Shown in pieces: positions 35,454 through 44,198 of a stretch of DNA of 64,000 bases; the first letter of the stretch is position 1, and each line of letters opens with the position of its first letter. Source of the DNA: Klebsiella pneumoniae (lineage in GTDB: Bacteria; Pseudomonadota; Gammaproteobacteria; Pseudomonadales; UBA5518); NCBI GenBank assembly GCA_945862145.1, contig CAMAXE010000006.1:1-64000 (forward strand). The letters are read 5' to 3'. Made by a program: the position numbers and the translations under genes. The notes beneath the pieces were generated by a model. That model saw only the letters and a program-made list of their open reading frames with translations, had not been told where the DNA came from and did no database searches.

Positions 35454-36635
35454 ATGAGAACGTGTCAGGCTCTGGTGCTCGTGGCATTGACGGGCGCAGC
35501 ACTATTTTCTCCGGGGACGGAGTTGCGGGCGGAGGAGAAACGTACCGCCGAGTGGGTCGATATGTCCTACGCCGTCACCAAGGCGGACTACCAGAACCTG
35601 TTTTCCCTGCCGCCCATGCAGACGTCGCCAGAATTCAGCGCCGAGGTGGTCGTCAAGCCGGGCTCGAAGATGTTCGATCCCTTCGATTTCCACGTGATCG
35701 ATGGCAAGACCGTGCTGGCCTCTGACGACGGCAAGGCCGGTTACATCTGGAAAGTCGGGCTCGACGGCAAGGTCGATATGATCGCATCGACCAAGCGATA
35801 TGCGCCCTACACTTTCGATATCGCACCGGCGAGTTTTGGCAAATACGAGGGGCAGATCTACGCGGCCGGTTTCAACGAACCCGAACGGGCGGGCGGTTGG
35901 GATCTGCCCAACGCGGTCACGCGGATCGATCCGGCCACTGGCCTTGACACCCTGATCTGCTACTTGCCCGATAACGGACATGGCGAGCCGGGTGCGGGTG
36001 CTTTTTTCGCCCGCTTCGGCCCCGAGGGCAGCCCTTGGGCGGGCAGGATGTGGATCACCACGGCGAGCAATCACACGATTTACCAGATCACTCCTGATGG
36101 CCACTGCTCGCCGTTCAAGACCATCGACATCACGCGCTACGGCTCGCCGCGGGGCATCGCCTTCACGTCGGACGGCAAGACCATGTTGCTTGGAGCCACC
36201 CGGCCCGACGCGCGGAACCGCGCCGAAACCGCCGAGGGCGGTGCGCGCATCTGGCGGGTTGCGGCCGACGGCACGATTGATGACACCCCTTATGCAACGG
36301 GACTGCATGAACCCGGTCCGATGGCTCTCGCGCCTGCCGGTTTCGGCAAGTACGCGGGCGATCTCTTCATCACGGACGCGGGTGACTGGGACAACGATGT
36401 CGGCATCATGCAGCAGCCCAACATCGGACCCAACCTGCCTGTCACGGACGATGGCAAGGTCTATCACCTGACGCATGACGGCAAGGTGGAGGTGATTGTC
36501 TCCGGCCTGCGTAACCCCGTGGCCATCGCCTTCGTCGGCGACACGCTGCTGATCGGCGACATCAACGGCGATTTCCACATTGGCTACCAGAAGATACCCG
36601 ACGGCTTCGTGGTTGCGATCAAGCCGCGTCCCTGA
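35454..36635 (+). CDS. Secreted beta-propeller (NHL/SMP-30-like) protein
   Basis: 393 residues with a signal peptide (RTCQALVLVALTGAALFSPG). Repeated blade motifs end in YIWKVGLDGKV, RIWRVAADGT, KVYHLTHDGKVEVIVSGLRNPV and similar, giving five or six blades. Such six-bladed propellers can be lactonases, gluconolactonases or dehydrogenase-like scaffolds; catalytic metal residues cannot be assigned. A GTG at 35442 is an alternative start. Its exported nature and place beside the HiPIP and cytochromes suggest a role with them. Confidence 0.72.
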   Translation: MRTCQALVLVALTGAALFSPGTELRAEEKRTAEWVDMSYAVTKADYQNLFSLPPMQTSPEFSAEVVVKPGSKMFDPFDFHVIDGKTVLASDDGKAGYIWKVGLDGKVDMIASTKRYAPYTFDIAPASFGKYEGQIYAAGFNEPERAGGWDLPNAVTRIDPATGLDTLICYLPDNGHGEPGAGAFFARFGPEGSPWAGRMWITTASNHTIYQITPDGHCSPFKTIDITRYGSPRGIAFTSDGKTMLLGATRPDARNRAETAEGGARIWRVAADGTIDDTPYATGLHEPGPMALAPAGFGKYAGDLFITDAGDWDNDVGIMQQPNIGPNLPVTDDGKVYHLTHDGKVEVIVSGLRNPVAIAFVGDTLLIGDINGDFHIGYQKIPDGFVVAIKPRP

Positions 36636-36710
36636 GGGTTTCCGGCTCTGCGAGAGCACCCGTACGCTCGCGCCGGTCGCAGGTGTGAGGGCCCCGTCTT
36701 AGCCCGGTTC

Positions 36711-37649
36711 TCAGGCAAGAAGGCGCGCGCGCCGCGGCGCACCCGCCAGCAAGTGCAACAGATCCTGCGCAATGGTGGCACCGGCAACAGCGGTGATCTG
36801 GGCGGGTCCCTCGTAGTGGGGTGCCACTTCCACGATATCGGCACCGACGATGTCCATCCCGTACAAGCGGTGCAGTACGCCGCGCAACAGCGCCGTGCTC
36901 AGGCCGCCCACCACCGGGGTGCCGGTCGCAGGTGCAAATGCCGGATCGAGGGCGTCGATGTCCACGGTCAGGTAGATCGGCATGCCGCCGACCAGTGCCC
37001 TGATGCGTGCGGCGACATCGGCGCTCGTCAGGCCCTCCAGTGCGTGCATGTCGAGCACGTTGAAGCCGTGTGATTCGTTTGGTGTGCGGATGCCCATCTG
37101 CACCGAGTGCGCCGGGTCGATCAGCCCGTCACGCGCTGCCTTCAGGAACATGTTGCCGTGGTGCAGTGGTTCGTCGGCGCCGTACTCCCAGGTATCGCTG
37201 TGCGCGTCGAAGTGCACCAGCGCCATCTTGCCGTAGACCGGGAAATGCGCCTCCAGCAAAGGCAGGCTGACGAAGTGATCGCCACCCAGACCAACCACGC
37301 CTGTGCCCTGTGCGATCAGTGCGCCGGCCTGCGCATGGGTGCCGGAGATCATCTCGGTCGTGGAGCCCGGACGGAACGCCACATCGCCCGCATCCACGCA
37401 CACGCGTCCCGCCAATACGCCCGGCGTCCACGGCCACAGCGCATCACCGAACTCACCCGACAGCGTTGATTGCTCGCGGATAGCCCGCGGCCCGAAGCGT
37501 GAGCCGGGCCGGTTGGTGGTGGCGAGGTCGAAGGGTATGCCGAGGATCGCGAGATCCGCCCGCTGGCCGGGCTCGAGTCGGGGCAGGCGTGCAAAGCCCG
37601 TGTCTCCGGCCCAGGTCATGCCGAGTGCGTGCGCTGAGTTGTCTGTCAT
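36711..37649 (-). CDS. Agmatinase-like ureohydrolase
   Basis: 312 residues of the arginase/agmatinase family. Mn ligands are clear: GGDHF (about 125), DAHSD (about 150), and DIDALDPAFAPATGTP (about 230). The N-terminal LGIPFDLATTNRPGSRFGPRAIRE is typical of agmatinases rather than arginases or guanidinobutyrases, but substrate cannot be fixed. The product would be putrescine (or another amine or acid) plus urea. It is cytoplasmic and transcribed alone. Confidence 0.88.
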   Translation of the reverse strand: MTDNSAHALGMTWAGDTGFARLPRLEPGQRADLAILGIPFDLATTNRPGSRFGPRAIREQSTLSGEFGDALWPWTPGVLAGRVCVDAGDVAFRPGSTTEMISGTHAQAGALIAQGTGVVGLGGDHFVSLPLLEAHFPVYGKMALVHFDAHSDTWEYGADEPLHHGNMFLKAARDGLIDPAHSVQMGIRTPNESHGFNVLDMHALEGLTSADVAARIRALVGGMPIYLTVDIDALDPAFAPATGTPVVGGLSTALLRGVLHRLYGMDIVGADIVEVAPHYEGPAQITAVAGATIAQDLLHLLAGAPRRARLLA

Positions 37650-37713
37650 GGCGTGGTATCCGGTGATGCGTTCTGCCCATGATGCCCACTTGCCGGCCGG
37701 GTGCGAAGTATCC

Positions 37714-38652
37714 CTAGAGTGGTTGTTTGCCGGCGGGCGTTGCGGCCGGCCACAGATCGCGCAACTGGAACTCTACCCGCCCCAGCAGGGGTGCGCTGCC
37801 GCTCAGGCGCAGCGGCGTGCCGGTGAGATGGTCGACATGGATCTGTATGTCCCCACTCAGGCCAAGGAAGGTTTCGCTTTGTTCTGCGCTCGCGCCGCCG
37901 CCTTCTGCGGGCCTCAGTCGGAACGAGTAACGCTGCGCCCGGGTTTTGTGTGTGGGCGTGGCGCTGCCGTCGGCTGCGTGGACGTTGTAGTGCGCCTCGA
38001 GGGTTGCCTCGACCGGCGCGGAGAAAATCACCCGGTGCAAACGTTTCTTGCTGACCACGCAGAGTCCGGGACCGGTACTGGCCTCGTGCAGCGATGCCGG
38101 ATCCAGCAGCAGCAAAGCTACCGGTTCCGATATCACCGTGCATGCCCTCACCGCTGGCCCATAGGCCACAAACGATCTGGTGAGCGCTGTCCACGTGCCG
38201 GGCGAGGACTTTTTTTCAGTTTTATTTGCAGGGCTGGCGTTGGCCACCTGCACGCCCTCGGCCGCATAGCGCGAGACCCGGTACCCGGCGTCGATACCGC
38301 TCGTCTCCCGGGTGCCGAGCAGGGCTGCGTAGTTCGCGGGATCGAACCACAGCAACGCCTCGCGGCGGCGATGCAACAAGGGCGGCAATGCGAAATAGCT
38401 GCTGACCAGGAGACGGCCAACGGCATCGCCGGCTGGGTGCAGTGCGCCCGGCAGTGGCGTATCCGTGGCAGGAAGATCCGCCGTCGCGAGCGTGTCCCGG
38501 GTGATATCCAGTCGGGCGGTGATGGCGAGGCCTGCGCCTTCGAAGCGCAAGCGCGACCACGCCTGCGGGGCATCCGGGGATGGCGCCGCGGCGGTATGTG
38601 TGGCCGCCGCCAGCAAGGTTGCTGCCAGCAACTGGCTCAAGGTCCGGTGCAT
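37714..38652 (-). CDS. Secreted protein of unknown function
   Basis: 312 residues, signal peptide (LSQLLAATLLAAATHTAAA). Mature part is beta-rich with basic and acidic alternations (RSRLRFEGAGLAITARLDI-type strands, SETFLGLSGDIQIHVD) and no recognised domain. It may be periplasmic or surface attached. It ends 64 bases from the ureohydrolase start on the same strand and begins 204 bases from the divergent flippase gene. No function can be assigned. Confidence 0.65.
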   Translation of the reverse strand: MHRTLSQLLAATLLAAATHTAAAPSPDAPQAWSRLRFEGAGLAITARLDITRDTLATADLPATDTPLPGALHPAGDAVGRLLVSSYFALPPLLHRRREALLWFDPANYAALLGTRETSGIDAGYRVSRYAAEGVQVANASPANKTEKKSSPGTWTALTRSFVAYGPAVRACTVISEPVALLLLDPASLHEASTGPGLCVVSKKRLHRVIFSAPVEATLEAHYNVHAADGSATPTHKTRAQRYSFRLRPAEGGGASAEQSETFLGLSGDIQIHVDHLTGTPLRLSGSAPLLGRVEFQLRDLWPAATPAGKQPL

Positions 38653-38748
38653 GGGCTGTCGGGGACCGTTGCAGCAGGGAATGCGACCAGTATAGGCAGT
38701 TGATGCCGCGAGCCGTCAGGGCTGTGGCGCAGGCCCTTGCGCTCGTCT

Positions 38749-38778
38749 TTGCCCGGTCATGGGGCGCAACCGTATACT
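38749..38778 (+). promoter_or_regulatory. Candidate sigma-70 promoter for the flippase/acyltransferase pair
   Basis: ttgccc at 38749-38754, an 18-base spacer and tatact at 38773-38778. The distance to the GTG start at 38857 is about 78 bases. Confidence 0.45.
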
Positions 38779-38856
38779 CCCGCGCCTTGATCTGCCCGTA
38801 GCAGAGCCTGAATCCCGGAGTCGCTATCCAGATGTTTGCAGGCGGAGCATTGATGC

Positions 38857-40278
38857 GTGACCGATGCACATGTTGGCAGGGTGCGTCGGGCTATCCTTTC
38901 TCCGCGTCCGGTAGCGTTCATGCTGGCCTCTGAGCCGTCGCCTGACCGCGATGGCCCCGTGGCTATCCCGCATGGCCGTGATGTTCTCGGCAATGTCAGG
39001 CGCAACCTGCGCCGCCTGATGACGGGCAAGGCGTTCTCGGCGCTGCTGCAACTGGCCGCCACCCTGCTCACCGCACGAACACTGTCAGCCACCGAATTCG
39101 GCTTGGTCGTACTGCTGCAGAGCTATGTGCTGGTCTGGAGCGGCCTGTTCAATTTCAAACCCTTTGAGTCAATCATCCGCTACGGGGTTCCCGCACTGGA
39201 TCGGGGTGATGAAGCCCAGTTGCTGCGTCTGCTCAAGCTGGGATTCGTGGTGGATGCCGTCACTGCCGTGGGATCGGCGATCATGGCGTGGGCTCTGGCC
39301 GGCGTGGTCGGTGGATTCCTCGCCTGGGATGCCGATTTCGTGCACCTGGCTCAGCTCTACAGCCTCGTGCTGGTAGTAGACCTCACCGGCACCAGCAAGG
39401 GGATCCTGCGGTTGTACAACCGCTTCGACGTGCTCAGCGTGCAGATGGCGGTCGCACCGATCGTCTTGTGCATCGGTGCGAGCATGGCCTGGCTGAAGGG
39501 CTGGGGGATGCCCGCCTTCTGCGCCATCTGGGCGCTGGGCACTCTCCTTGATCGTGTGTATCTGTTGCTGCGTGCATTCGGCGAGCTGCACGCCCGGATA
39601 CCGCATGCGGATCTGCGCAGACTCGAGTTGGGCGACTGGCAGCGCGAGTTTCCGGGCATTGCGTCCTTCACGCACGTGGTCTATTGGCAGAGCAACCTTG
39701 ATCTCGTGCCAAAGCAGATCTCGAATCTCCTCGTGGGTATGCTGCTCGGGCCCCAGGCGGCAGGTCTGTTCCGTCTTGCCGTGGGCATGGCCAAGGTGCT
39801 CAGTACGCCGGCCATGCTGCTGCGGCAGGTGTTGTTCCCTGATCTCACCCGTGTCTGGAACCGTGGGGAGGCAGGGTTCTACCGCATCCTGGCAACCACC
39901 GCAGCCGCTGCGGCGGCGTGCGGGCTGCTGCTGGTGGCGGTGATGCTGAGCTACGGTGCGCAGTTGCTTGATCTGCTTGCCGGCGCGGAATACGCCGCCG
40001 GTGCCGGCGTCATGTCGTGGCTGCTCTTTGCCGGCACGCTGGGTCTTTGCTCGTCCGTGCTGCGGGCGGCCGCTTACGTTATGGGGCGCGCGGCTAATGT
40101 GTTGCGGATCAATGTCGCTGCAACGCTGGTGTATGTCGCGGCCATGATGCTGTTGACGCCAAGGCTGGGGCTGGTGGGGCCGGGCGTCGCGGCCTGCTGC
40201 TCGGCTCTCCTCACGCTGGGTGGCATGCTCTGGCTGGTGGCACGTCATCCCCGTATGCAGGGCGTCGCGCGTGCCTGA
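38857..40278 (+). CDS. Wzx-like oligosaccharide/polysaccharide flippase
   Basis: 473 residues with about 12 predicted membrane helices, starting after a 40-50 residue cytoplasmic segment. Family features are the early TLLTARTLSATEFG and the central WQSNLDLVPKQISNLLVGMLLGPQAAGLFRL. It translocates lipid-linked glycans across the inner membrane. GTG 38857 has a ggag site nine bases upstream; ATG 38920 is an alternative. No glycosyltransferases are adjacent in this window, so its cargo is undefined. The acyltransferase gene overlaps its end by 8 bases. Confidence 0.85.
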   Translation: MTDAHVGRVRRAILSPRPVAFMLASEPSPDRDGPVAIPHGRDVLGNVRRNLRRLMTGKAFSALLQLAATLLTARTLSATEFGLVVLLQSYVLVWSGLFNFKPFESIIRYGVPALDRGDEAQLLRLLKLGFVVDAVTAVGSAIMAWALAGVVGGFLAWDADFVHLAQLYSLVLVVDLTGTSKGILRLYNRFDVLSVQMAVAPIVLCIGASMAWLKGWGMPAFCAIWALGTLLDRVYLLLRAFGELHARIPHADLRRLELGDWQREFPGIASFTHVVYWQSNLDLVPKQISNLLVGMLLGPQAAGLFRLAVGMAKVLSTPAMLLRQVLFPDLTRVWNRGEAGFYRILATTAAAAAACGLLLVAVMLSYGAQLLDLLAGAEYAAGAGVMSWLLFAGTLGLCSSVLRAAAYVMGRAANVLRINVAATLVYVAAMMLLTPRLGLVGPGVAACCSALLTLGGMLWLVARHPRMQGVARA

Positions 40279-41224
40279 CGAATATCTGCTGCCCCGGCGA
40301 CTCGTGCGCGCATTGCCGGTGCTGGCGGGGGTTTTCCGGCGTGCCGACGCCTGGCTGCTGCAGCGGGCATTCGGTCTGCTCGCCCGGCTTTCTTCCCGCA
40401 ATGCGGCAGGCCTTGCGGGTGGGCTGTTCGGATTTTTCGGGCCGTCGGGAGCCACGGGCAGGAAGGTGCGCCGTAATCTGCGGATTGTGTTCCCCGATTA
40501 CAGCGAGGCAGAGATCGCGCGGTTGGCGCGCGCTACATTCCGCCACGTGGGAGTTGCCGCCGCCGAACTCGCCCAGGCCCCTGGCGTGCTGGCGGCGCGT
40601 GACACGCGCGTAGAGATGGTTAGCGACGATCCCCGGATCAGGCCGCTGCGTCCCGGATCCCCGGCGGTGATCGTGACTGCCCACGTTGGTGCCTGGCAGT
40701 ACACCGCGATGTTGGGACAACTTGCAGGTGTGCGGGTCACGTCGCTGTACGCGCCCGAGTACAACCCGCGTGTCCGCGCCGTGTTCCTCGCGCTTCGCCA
40801 GGCGCTGGGCTGCAACTGGATCTGCCGCGACGACAGTGCCCGAGTGCTGCTGAAGGAATTGGCCGCTGGCAATTGCATCGGTTTTGCCGCCGACACCCGC
40901 TTCGATCAGGGACGGCTAGTGAGTTTTTGCGGCCACGATGCCATGACCAACACGGCCGCTGCGCGTCTGGCGCTACGCTTCAATTGCCCCCTGATTGCTT
41001 TGCGCTGTGATCGCCTGCCGGGTCAGCGTTACCGGTTGGTGCTGGCGCGGTTGATCGATCCGGACCCTGACTGCACGGATCCCGAAGAGCAGGCCCTGCG
41101 TATGACGCTGGCGATGAATCAGGAGTTCGAGCGCTGGATTCGCCAGAGCCCCGGGCAATGGGTGTGCATGAAGAGACGCTGGCCCCGGACTATCGATGAT
41201 CAGGCGGCTGACGCCAGTCCCTGA
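40271..41224 (+). CDS. LpxL/HtrB-like lipid acyltransferase
   Basis: 317 residues of the bacterial lipid A acyltransferase-type family: TGRKVRRNLRIVFPDYSEAE near the N-terminus and an active-site block TAHVGAWQYT. The canonical HX4(D/E) motif would need Glu or Asp where this protein has Gln (H-V-G-A-W-Q), an unusual substitution at the catalytic acid position. The later GNCIGFAADTRFDQG block is the second family motif. GTG 40271 overlaps the flippase stop by 8 bases, so the two are translated together and probably modify and export the same glycolipid. Confidence 0.82.
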   Translation: MPDEYLLPRRLVRALPVLAGVFRRADAWLLQRAFGLLARLSSRNAAGLAGGLFGFFGPSGATGRKVRRNLRIVFPDYSEAEIARLARATFRHVGVAAAELAQAPGVLAARDTRVEMVSDDPRIRPLRPGSPAVIVTAHVGAWQYTAMLGQLAGVRVTSLYAPEYNPRVRAVFLALRQALGCNWICRDDSARVLLKELAAGNCIGFAADTRFDQGRLVSFCGHDAMTNTAAARLALRFNCPLIALRCDRLPGQRYRLVLARLIDPDPDCTDPEEQALRMTLAMNQEFERWIRQSPGQWVCMKRRWPRTIDDQAADASP

Positions 41225-41328
41225 GCGCTTGCGCTGCCCCTGAAAGTAACGCAAGAACCCCGGCTGCTTACTCTGGCTGGGTCGTGGCGCAGAGGGGCGT
41301 GTACCGTATCCGGCAGCCGCCCCGGCAA

Positions 41329-41619
41329 TCAGACTGCGAACGTGGCCTTGTCGTAGCCCACCAGCCACTTGGGGCTGCGGCCGCGGCCAGACCAGGTTTC
41401 GCCGGTAGCCGGGTTGCGATACTTGGCGGCTACGCGCTCTTTGGTCGCGCGCGGCTTGCGGCTGCTGCCGGCACCGAAGAGCTCGTCTGCGCTGAGTTCG
41501 TAGGCCTCGACCAGTGCGCGCGCTTCCTCTACGGCCTTGCTGCGCTCCTCGCGCTTCAAGCGGGCGATCTGCTCGTCGAGTGCGGCTTTCTGAGCCAGAA
41601 GTTCGGGCAATGAGGCCAT
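41329..41619 (-). CDS. H-NS-family nucleoid-associated protein
   Basis: 96 residues: an N-terminal coiled-coil oligomerisation part (LPELLAQKAALDEQIARLKREERSK), a linker with basic residues, and the C-terminal DNA-binding motif YRNPATGETWSGRGRSPKWL. The ATG at 41619 gives the normal H-NS start; a longer frame to 41736 runs into the tRNA region. It silences AT-rich, often acquired DNA. It lies 72 bases downstream of tRNA-Phe on the same strand. Confidence 0.9.
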   Translation of the reverse strand: MASLPELLAQKAALDEQIARLKREERSKAVEEARALVEAYELSADELFGAGSSRKPRATKERVAAKYRNPATGETWSGRGRSPKWLVGYDKATFAV

Positions 41620-41691
41620 CGGAATGCTCCTTGATCTGACCGTAGCGCCTACCTGGAGGCTGGGCTCAGGGCAGTGGTGCAGCGCGTTTAA

Positions 41692-41767
41692 TGGTGCCCA
41701 GGGGCGGAATCGAACCACCGACACGGGGATTTTCAATCCCCTGCTCTACCGACTGAGCTACCTGGGC
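41692..41767 (-). tRNA. tRNA-Phe (GAA)
   Basis: 76 bases on the minus strand including an encoded CCA (41692-41694). The acceptor stem GCCCAGG/CCTGGGC is perfect, the D and T arms (GGTTCGATTCC) are standard, and the anticodon loop reads TTGAAAA with GAA at 41732-41734. No direct repeat of its 3' end or integrase is seen nearby, so it is not an occupied integration site here. Confidence 0.96.
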
Positions 41768-41901
41768 TCGGAGGGAGGCGCGTATTTAACCGGCGCCCCG
41801 TAGCCTCGTCAAGAAAAGCCTGCGGCAGGAAGAGGCAGCGCTTGCCGAGCCCCTGCTAGGATGGCCCGAATCGGGGCAGGCGACGGCAACAGGGGAGCCA
41901 T

Positions 41902-43284
41902 ATGACAGACACCACCGGGAGCAACCGCGAGCTGGCCGATCTCAGCCCCGAGTGGCAGCGCGGATTTGCCTGGGTGGAGCAGGCACTGGGTGGTCGCGTG
42001 TGCAACCTGCAGCGTCAAGGGCGTTGGCGCCCGGCCTGGTTTTTCGATCTGGACACGGGCGGTGAACTGCTGCCGATGTATTTTCGTGGCGATCGCGGCT
42101 GGGACGAGGGCCAGCGCGTGGAATCGGTGCTCGAGCACGAGTGGAACGTGTACCGCGTGATGGAGCAATACGGGCTGCGTGTTCCGCACGTCTACGGTCT
42201 CTGCCCCGAGCCCAAGGGGCTGGTCATGGAGCGCGTGCCGGGCCGATTCAACTTGGGCACCGTGGAGGACGCGGCCGAGCAGCGCTCCGTACTCGAGCAC
42301 TACATCGAGCTCATCGCCGACCTGCATCGCATCCCCATCGCCGAGTTCGAGGCCTACGGACTGATGCGTCCGGCCGGGGAGCGTGGACTGGCGCTGGGCG
42401 ACTTTGACGCTTGGGTGGAGAATTTCCGCAAGGCCAAGCGTCGCCCCGAGCCCATGTGGGAGTTCGCGATCCAGTGGATCTATCGCAACATTCCTGCGGG
42501 GCGTACCGACATTTCCTGCCTGCAGGCCGACTCCGGGCAGTTCATGTTCGAGGATGGCCGCGTGACGGCGCTGATCGACATGGAGCTTGCCTATCTCGGC
42601 GATCCGCTGGCGGATCTGGGAGGACTTTTCAGCCGTGATCTCGGCGAGCCGCTGGGTAATCTGGCGCACGCGATCCGGCATTACGCGCGGGTCTCTGGGC
42701 GTGCGGTGAATCTCGATATCGTGCGTTTCCATGCGCTGCGCTTCAATCTCTGCACCTCGCTGGTGATGGCCCACTTCGTGGCGGGCGCGCAGCCGGGCGA
42801 GGACCAGGCCATGTACCAGGCGTGGTCCATCGTCTGGGGCCGTGCTGCTCTGGCTGGAATCGCGGAACTGACGGGCGTGGAACTGCCGGCCCTGCCTGAA
42901 TATGCGCTTAAGCCCACGTCGCGCGGACCCGCCTACGACACGCTGGTCCATAAACTCCGGGCACTCTGTGAGGCGACTCCGGACGAGGGCGGGCGCTATG
43001 CGCTCGACCAGCCGCTTCGCATCGCGCTCGCGCTGCAGCGCGCGGATGCGCTGGGGCCCGCGTTCGATGCCATCGAAGTCGATGAAATGGCCGCGCTGCT
43101 TGGTCGGCGCGTGGAGGATATCGCCGAGGCCAATGCGCAACTGGAGCGGCTGGTCATGATCAGCGGTTCGGAGCGTGATGCGGAGTTTTTGGCCTACTTC
43201 CTGCGCCGTGTCCTGCGCGAGCACGAACTGCACCGGCCAGCGCTGTTGCAATACGGCGATCGGGAACTGCAGCCTTTCGAGTGA
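41902..43284 (+). CDS. APH-fold phosphotransferase with divergent catalytic loop
   Basis: 460 residues of the same family as 8647-9999. The catalytic loop reads LQADSGQFMF (207-216): the usual His-Gly-Asp is Gln-Ala-Asp and the metal-binding Asn is Gln at 213, while Asp210 and the second metal acid (DMEL, 226-229, for DWEL) remain. Family branches with Gln in place of His exist, so it may still be active. The C-terminal 180 residues are helical. Related genes usually sit beside acyl-CoA dehydrogenases or dehydrogenases; none is adjacent here. Confidence 0.82.
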   Translation: MTDTTGSNRELADLSPEWQRGFAWVEQALGGRVCNLQRQGRWRPAWFFDLDTGGELLPMYFRGDRGWDEGQRVESVLEHEWNVYRVMEQYGLRVPHVYGLCPEPKGLVMERVPGRFNLGTVEDAAEQRSVLEHYIELIADLHRIPIAEFEAYGLMRPAGERGLALGDFDAWVENFRKAKRRPEPMWEFAIQWIYRNIPAGRTDISCLQADSGQFMFEDGRVTALIDMELAYLGDPLADLGGLFSRDLGEPLGNLAHAIRHYARVSGRAVNLDIVRFHALRFNLCTSLVMAHFVAGAQPGEDQAMYQAWSIVWGRAALAGIAELTGVELPALPEYALKPTSRGPAYDTLVHKLRALCEATPDEGGRYALDQPLRIALALQRADALGPAFDAIEVDEMAALLGRRVEDIAEANAQLERLVMISGSERDAEFLAYFLRRVLREHELHRPALLQYGDRELQPFE

Positions 43285-43363
43285 TCGAGGTGGGCTGCAG
43301 CGGGGGGTAGAGGCGGTGTCGACAGTGATGCGGCGGAGCCCGACGGCGCACCGCCACGTGTAC

Positions 43364-44170
43364 TCAGGGCAGCGCATCCACCTGCAGCAGCTGTATGGTC
43401 ATGCCGCCAAGGTGCTCCTCGGTGTTGAGGTACGTCTCCTGGATGCGCGAGCGCTTGCCTTCGTAGGTGGTCTCGAATTCGTAATCGAGTGTGGCGCGAA
43501 AACCCTCTGCCTGCAGCGCGGCAACGGTCTCCTCCATATTTTCCACGTAAAAGCACAGATGCTGCATGCCCTCGCCGTGTTTTTGCAGGAAGCGGGTGTG
43601 GGGTGTCTCACCCTCCAGCACTTCAACCAGCTCTATCGATACCGCGCCTGATTTGCCGAAGGCCGCACGGAAACGCGCGCGGGCGGGCTTGCCGTCTATG
43701 TTGAAACGCATGCCCTCGCCCATGTCGTAATCGTCGATCGCGAATTCGATGCCGAACATGCGCGTATAGAACGCGGCGGTTTTGTTGCAGTCTTTCACCG
43801 CCAGGCCGATGTGCGCCACGGGGCCCAGTTTCACCACCGGCGCGCCTGGCGCGGGGCTCTCGGGGGGCGTGGGGCTCGCAGGGGTCGCGGGAGGCGCGGG
43901 AGGCGCGGGAGGCACATAGCCGTCGGCCTGTGCCACGGACTCGTTCGCGAAGAACTTTTCCATTTCCTCTTCGAGGAAGGCGCGCGCCGTGCGATCCATC
44001 ATGTTCAGGCGCCGCTCATTGATGAGCAGCGTCTGGTGCGCGATCCACGCCTGCCAGGCCTGGCGGGAGACCGTGTCGAAGATGCGCTGCCCGCGCGGCC
44101 CGGGAAACGGTGGTGTCACGAGGCCTTCCATCTCGCGTTGGTACTTGCGGCACAGGACGGTACGGCTCAT
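43364..44170 (-). CDS. Fusion of YggX Fe(II)-trafficking protein with a VOC domain
   Basis: 268 residues. Residues 1-80 are a full YggX protein: [16 protein letters not shown] with the conserved Cys7, [34 protein letters not shown]. YggX protects iron-sulfur clusters from oxidation and is normally a free protein of about 90 residues. A Pro/Ala/Ser-rich linker (about 84-112) joins it to a complete VOC domain (114-266) resembling methylmalonyl-CoA epimerase or lactoylglutathione lyase types: [41 protein letters not shown]. No stop or frameshift separates the parts. mutY, the usual neighbour of yggX and itself an iron-sulfur enzyme, lies 28 bases upstream on the same strand. Confidence 0.9.
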   Translation of the reverse strand: MSRTVLCRKYQREMEGLVTPPFPGPRGQRIFDTVSRQAWQAWIAHQTLLINERRLNMMDRTARAFLEEEMEKFFANESVAQADGYVPPAPPAPPATPASPTPPESPAPGAPVVKLGPVAHIGLAVKDCNKTAAFYTRMFGIEFAIDDYDMGEGMRFNIDGKPARARFRAAFGKSGAVSIELVEVLEGETPHTRFLQKHGEGMQHLCFYVENMEETVAALQAEGFRATLDYEFETTYEGKRSRIQETYLNTEEHLGGMTIQLLQVDALP

Positions 44171-44198
44171 GGCGAGTGGTCTCCGCGGGCGAGGTGGA

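Noticed and set aside
41329-41736. Longer H-NS start at 41736
   Set aside because: Would extend into tRNA-Phe; the ATG at 41619 gives the normal H-NS length.
41692-41767. tRNA-Phe as a phage or island attachment site
   Set aside because: No integrase and no duplicated tRNA 3' end in the window; neighbours are H-NS and a metabolic gene.
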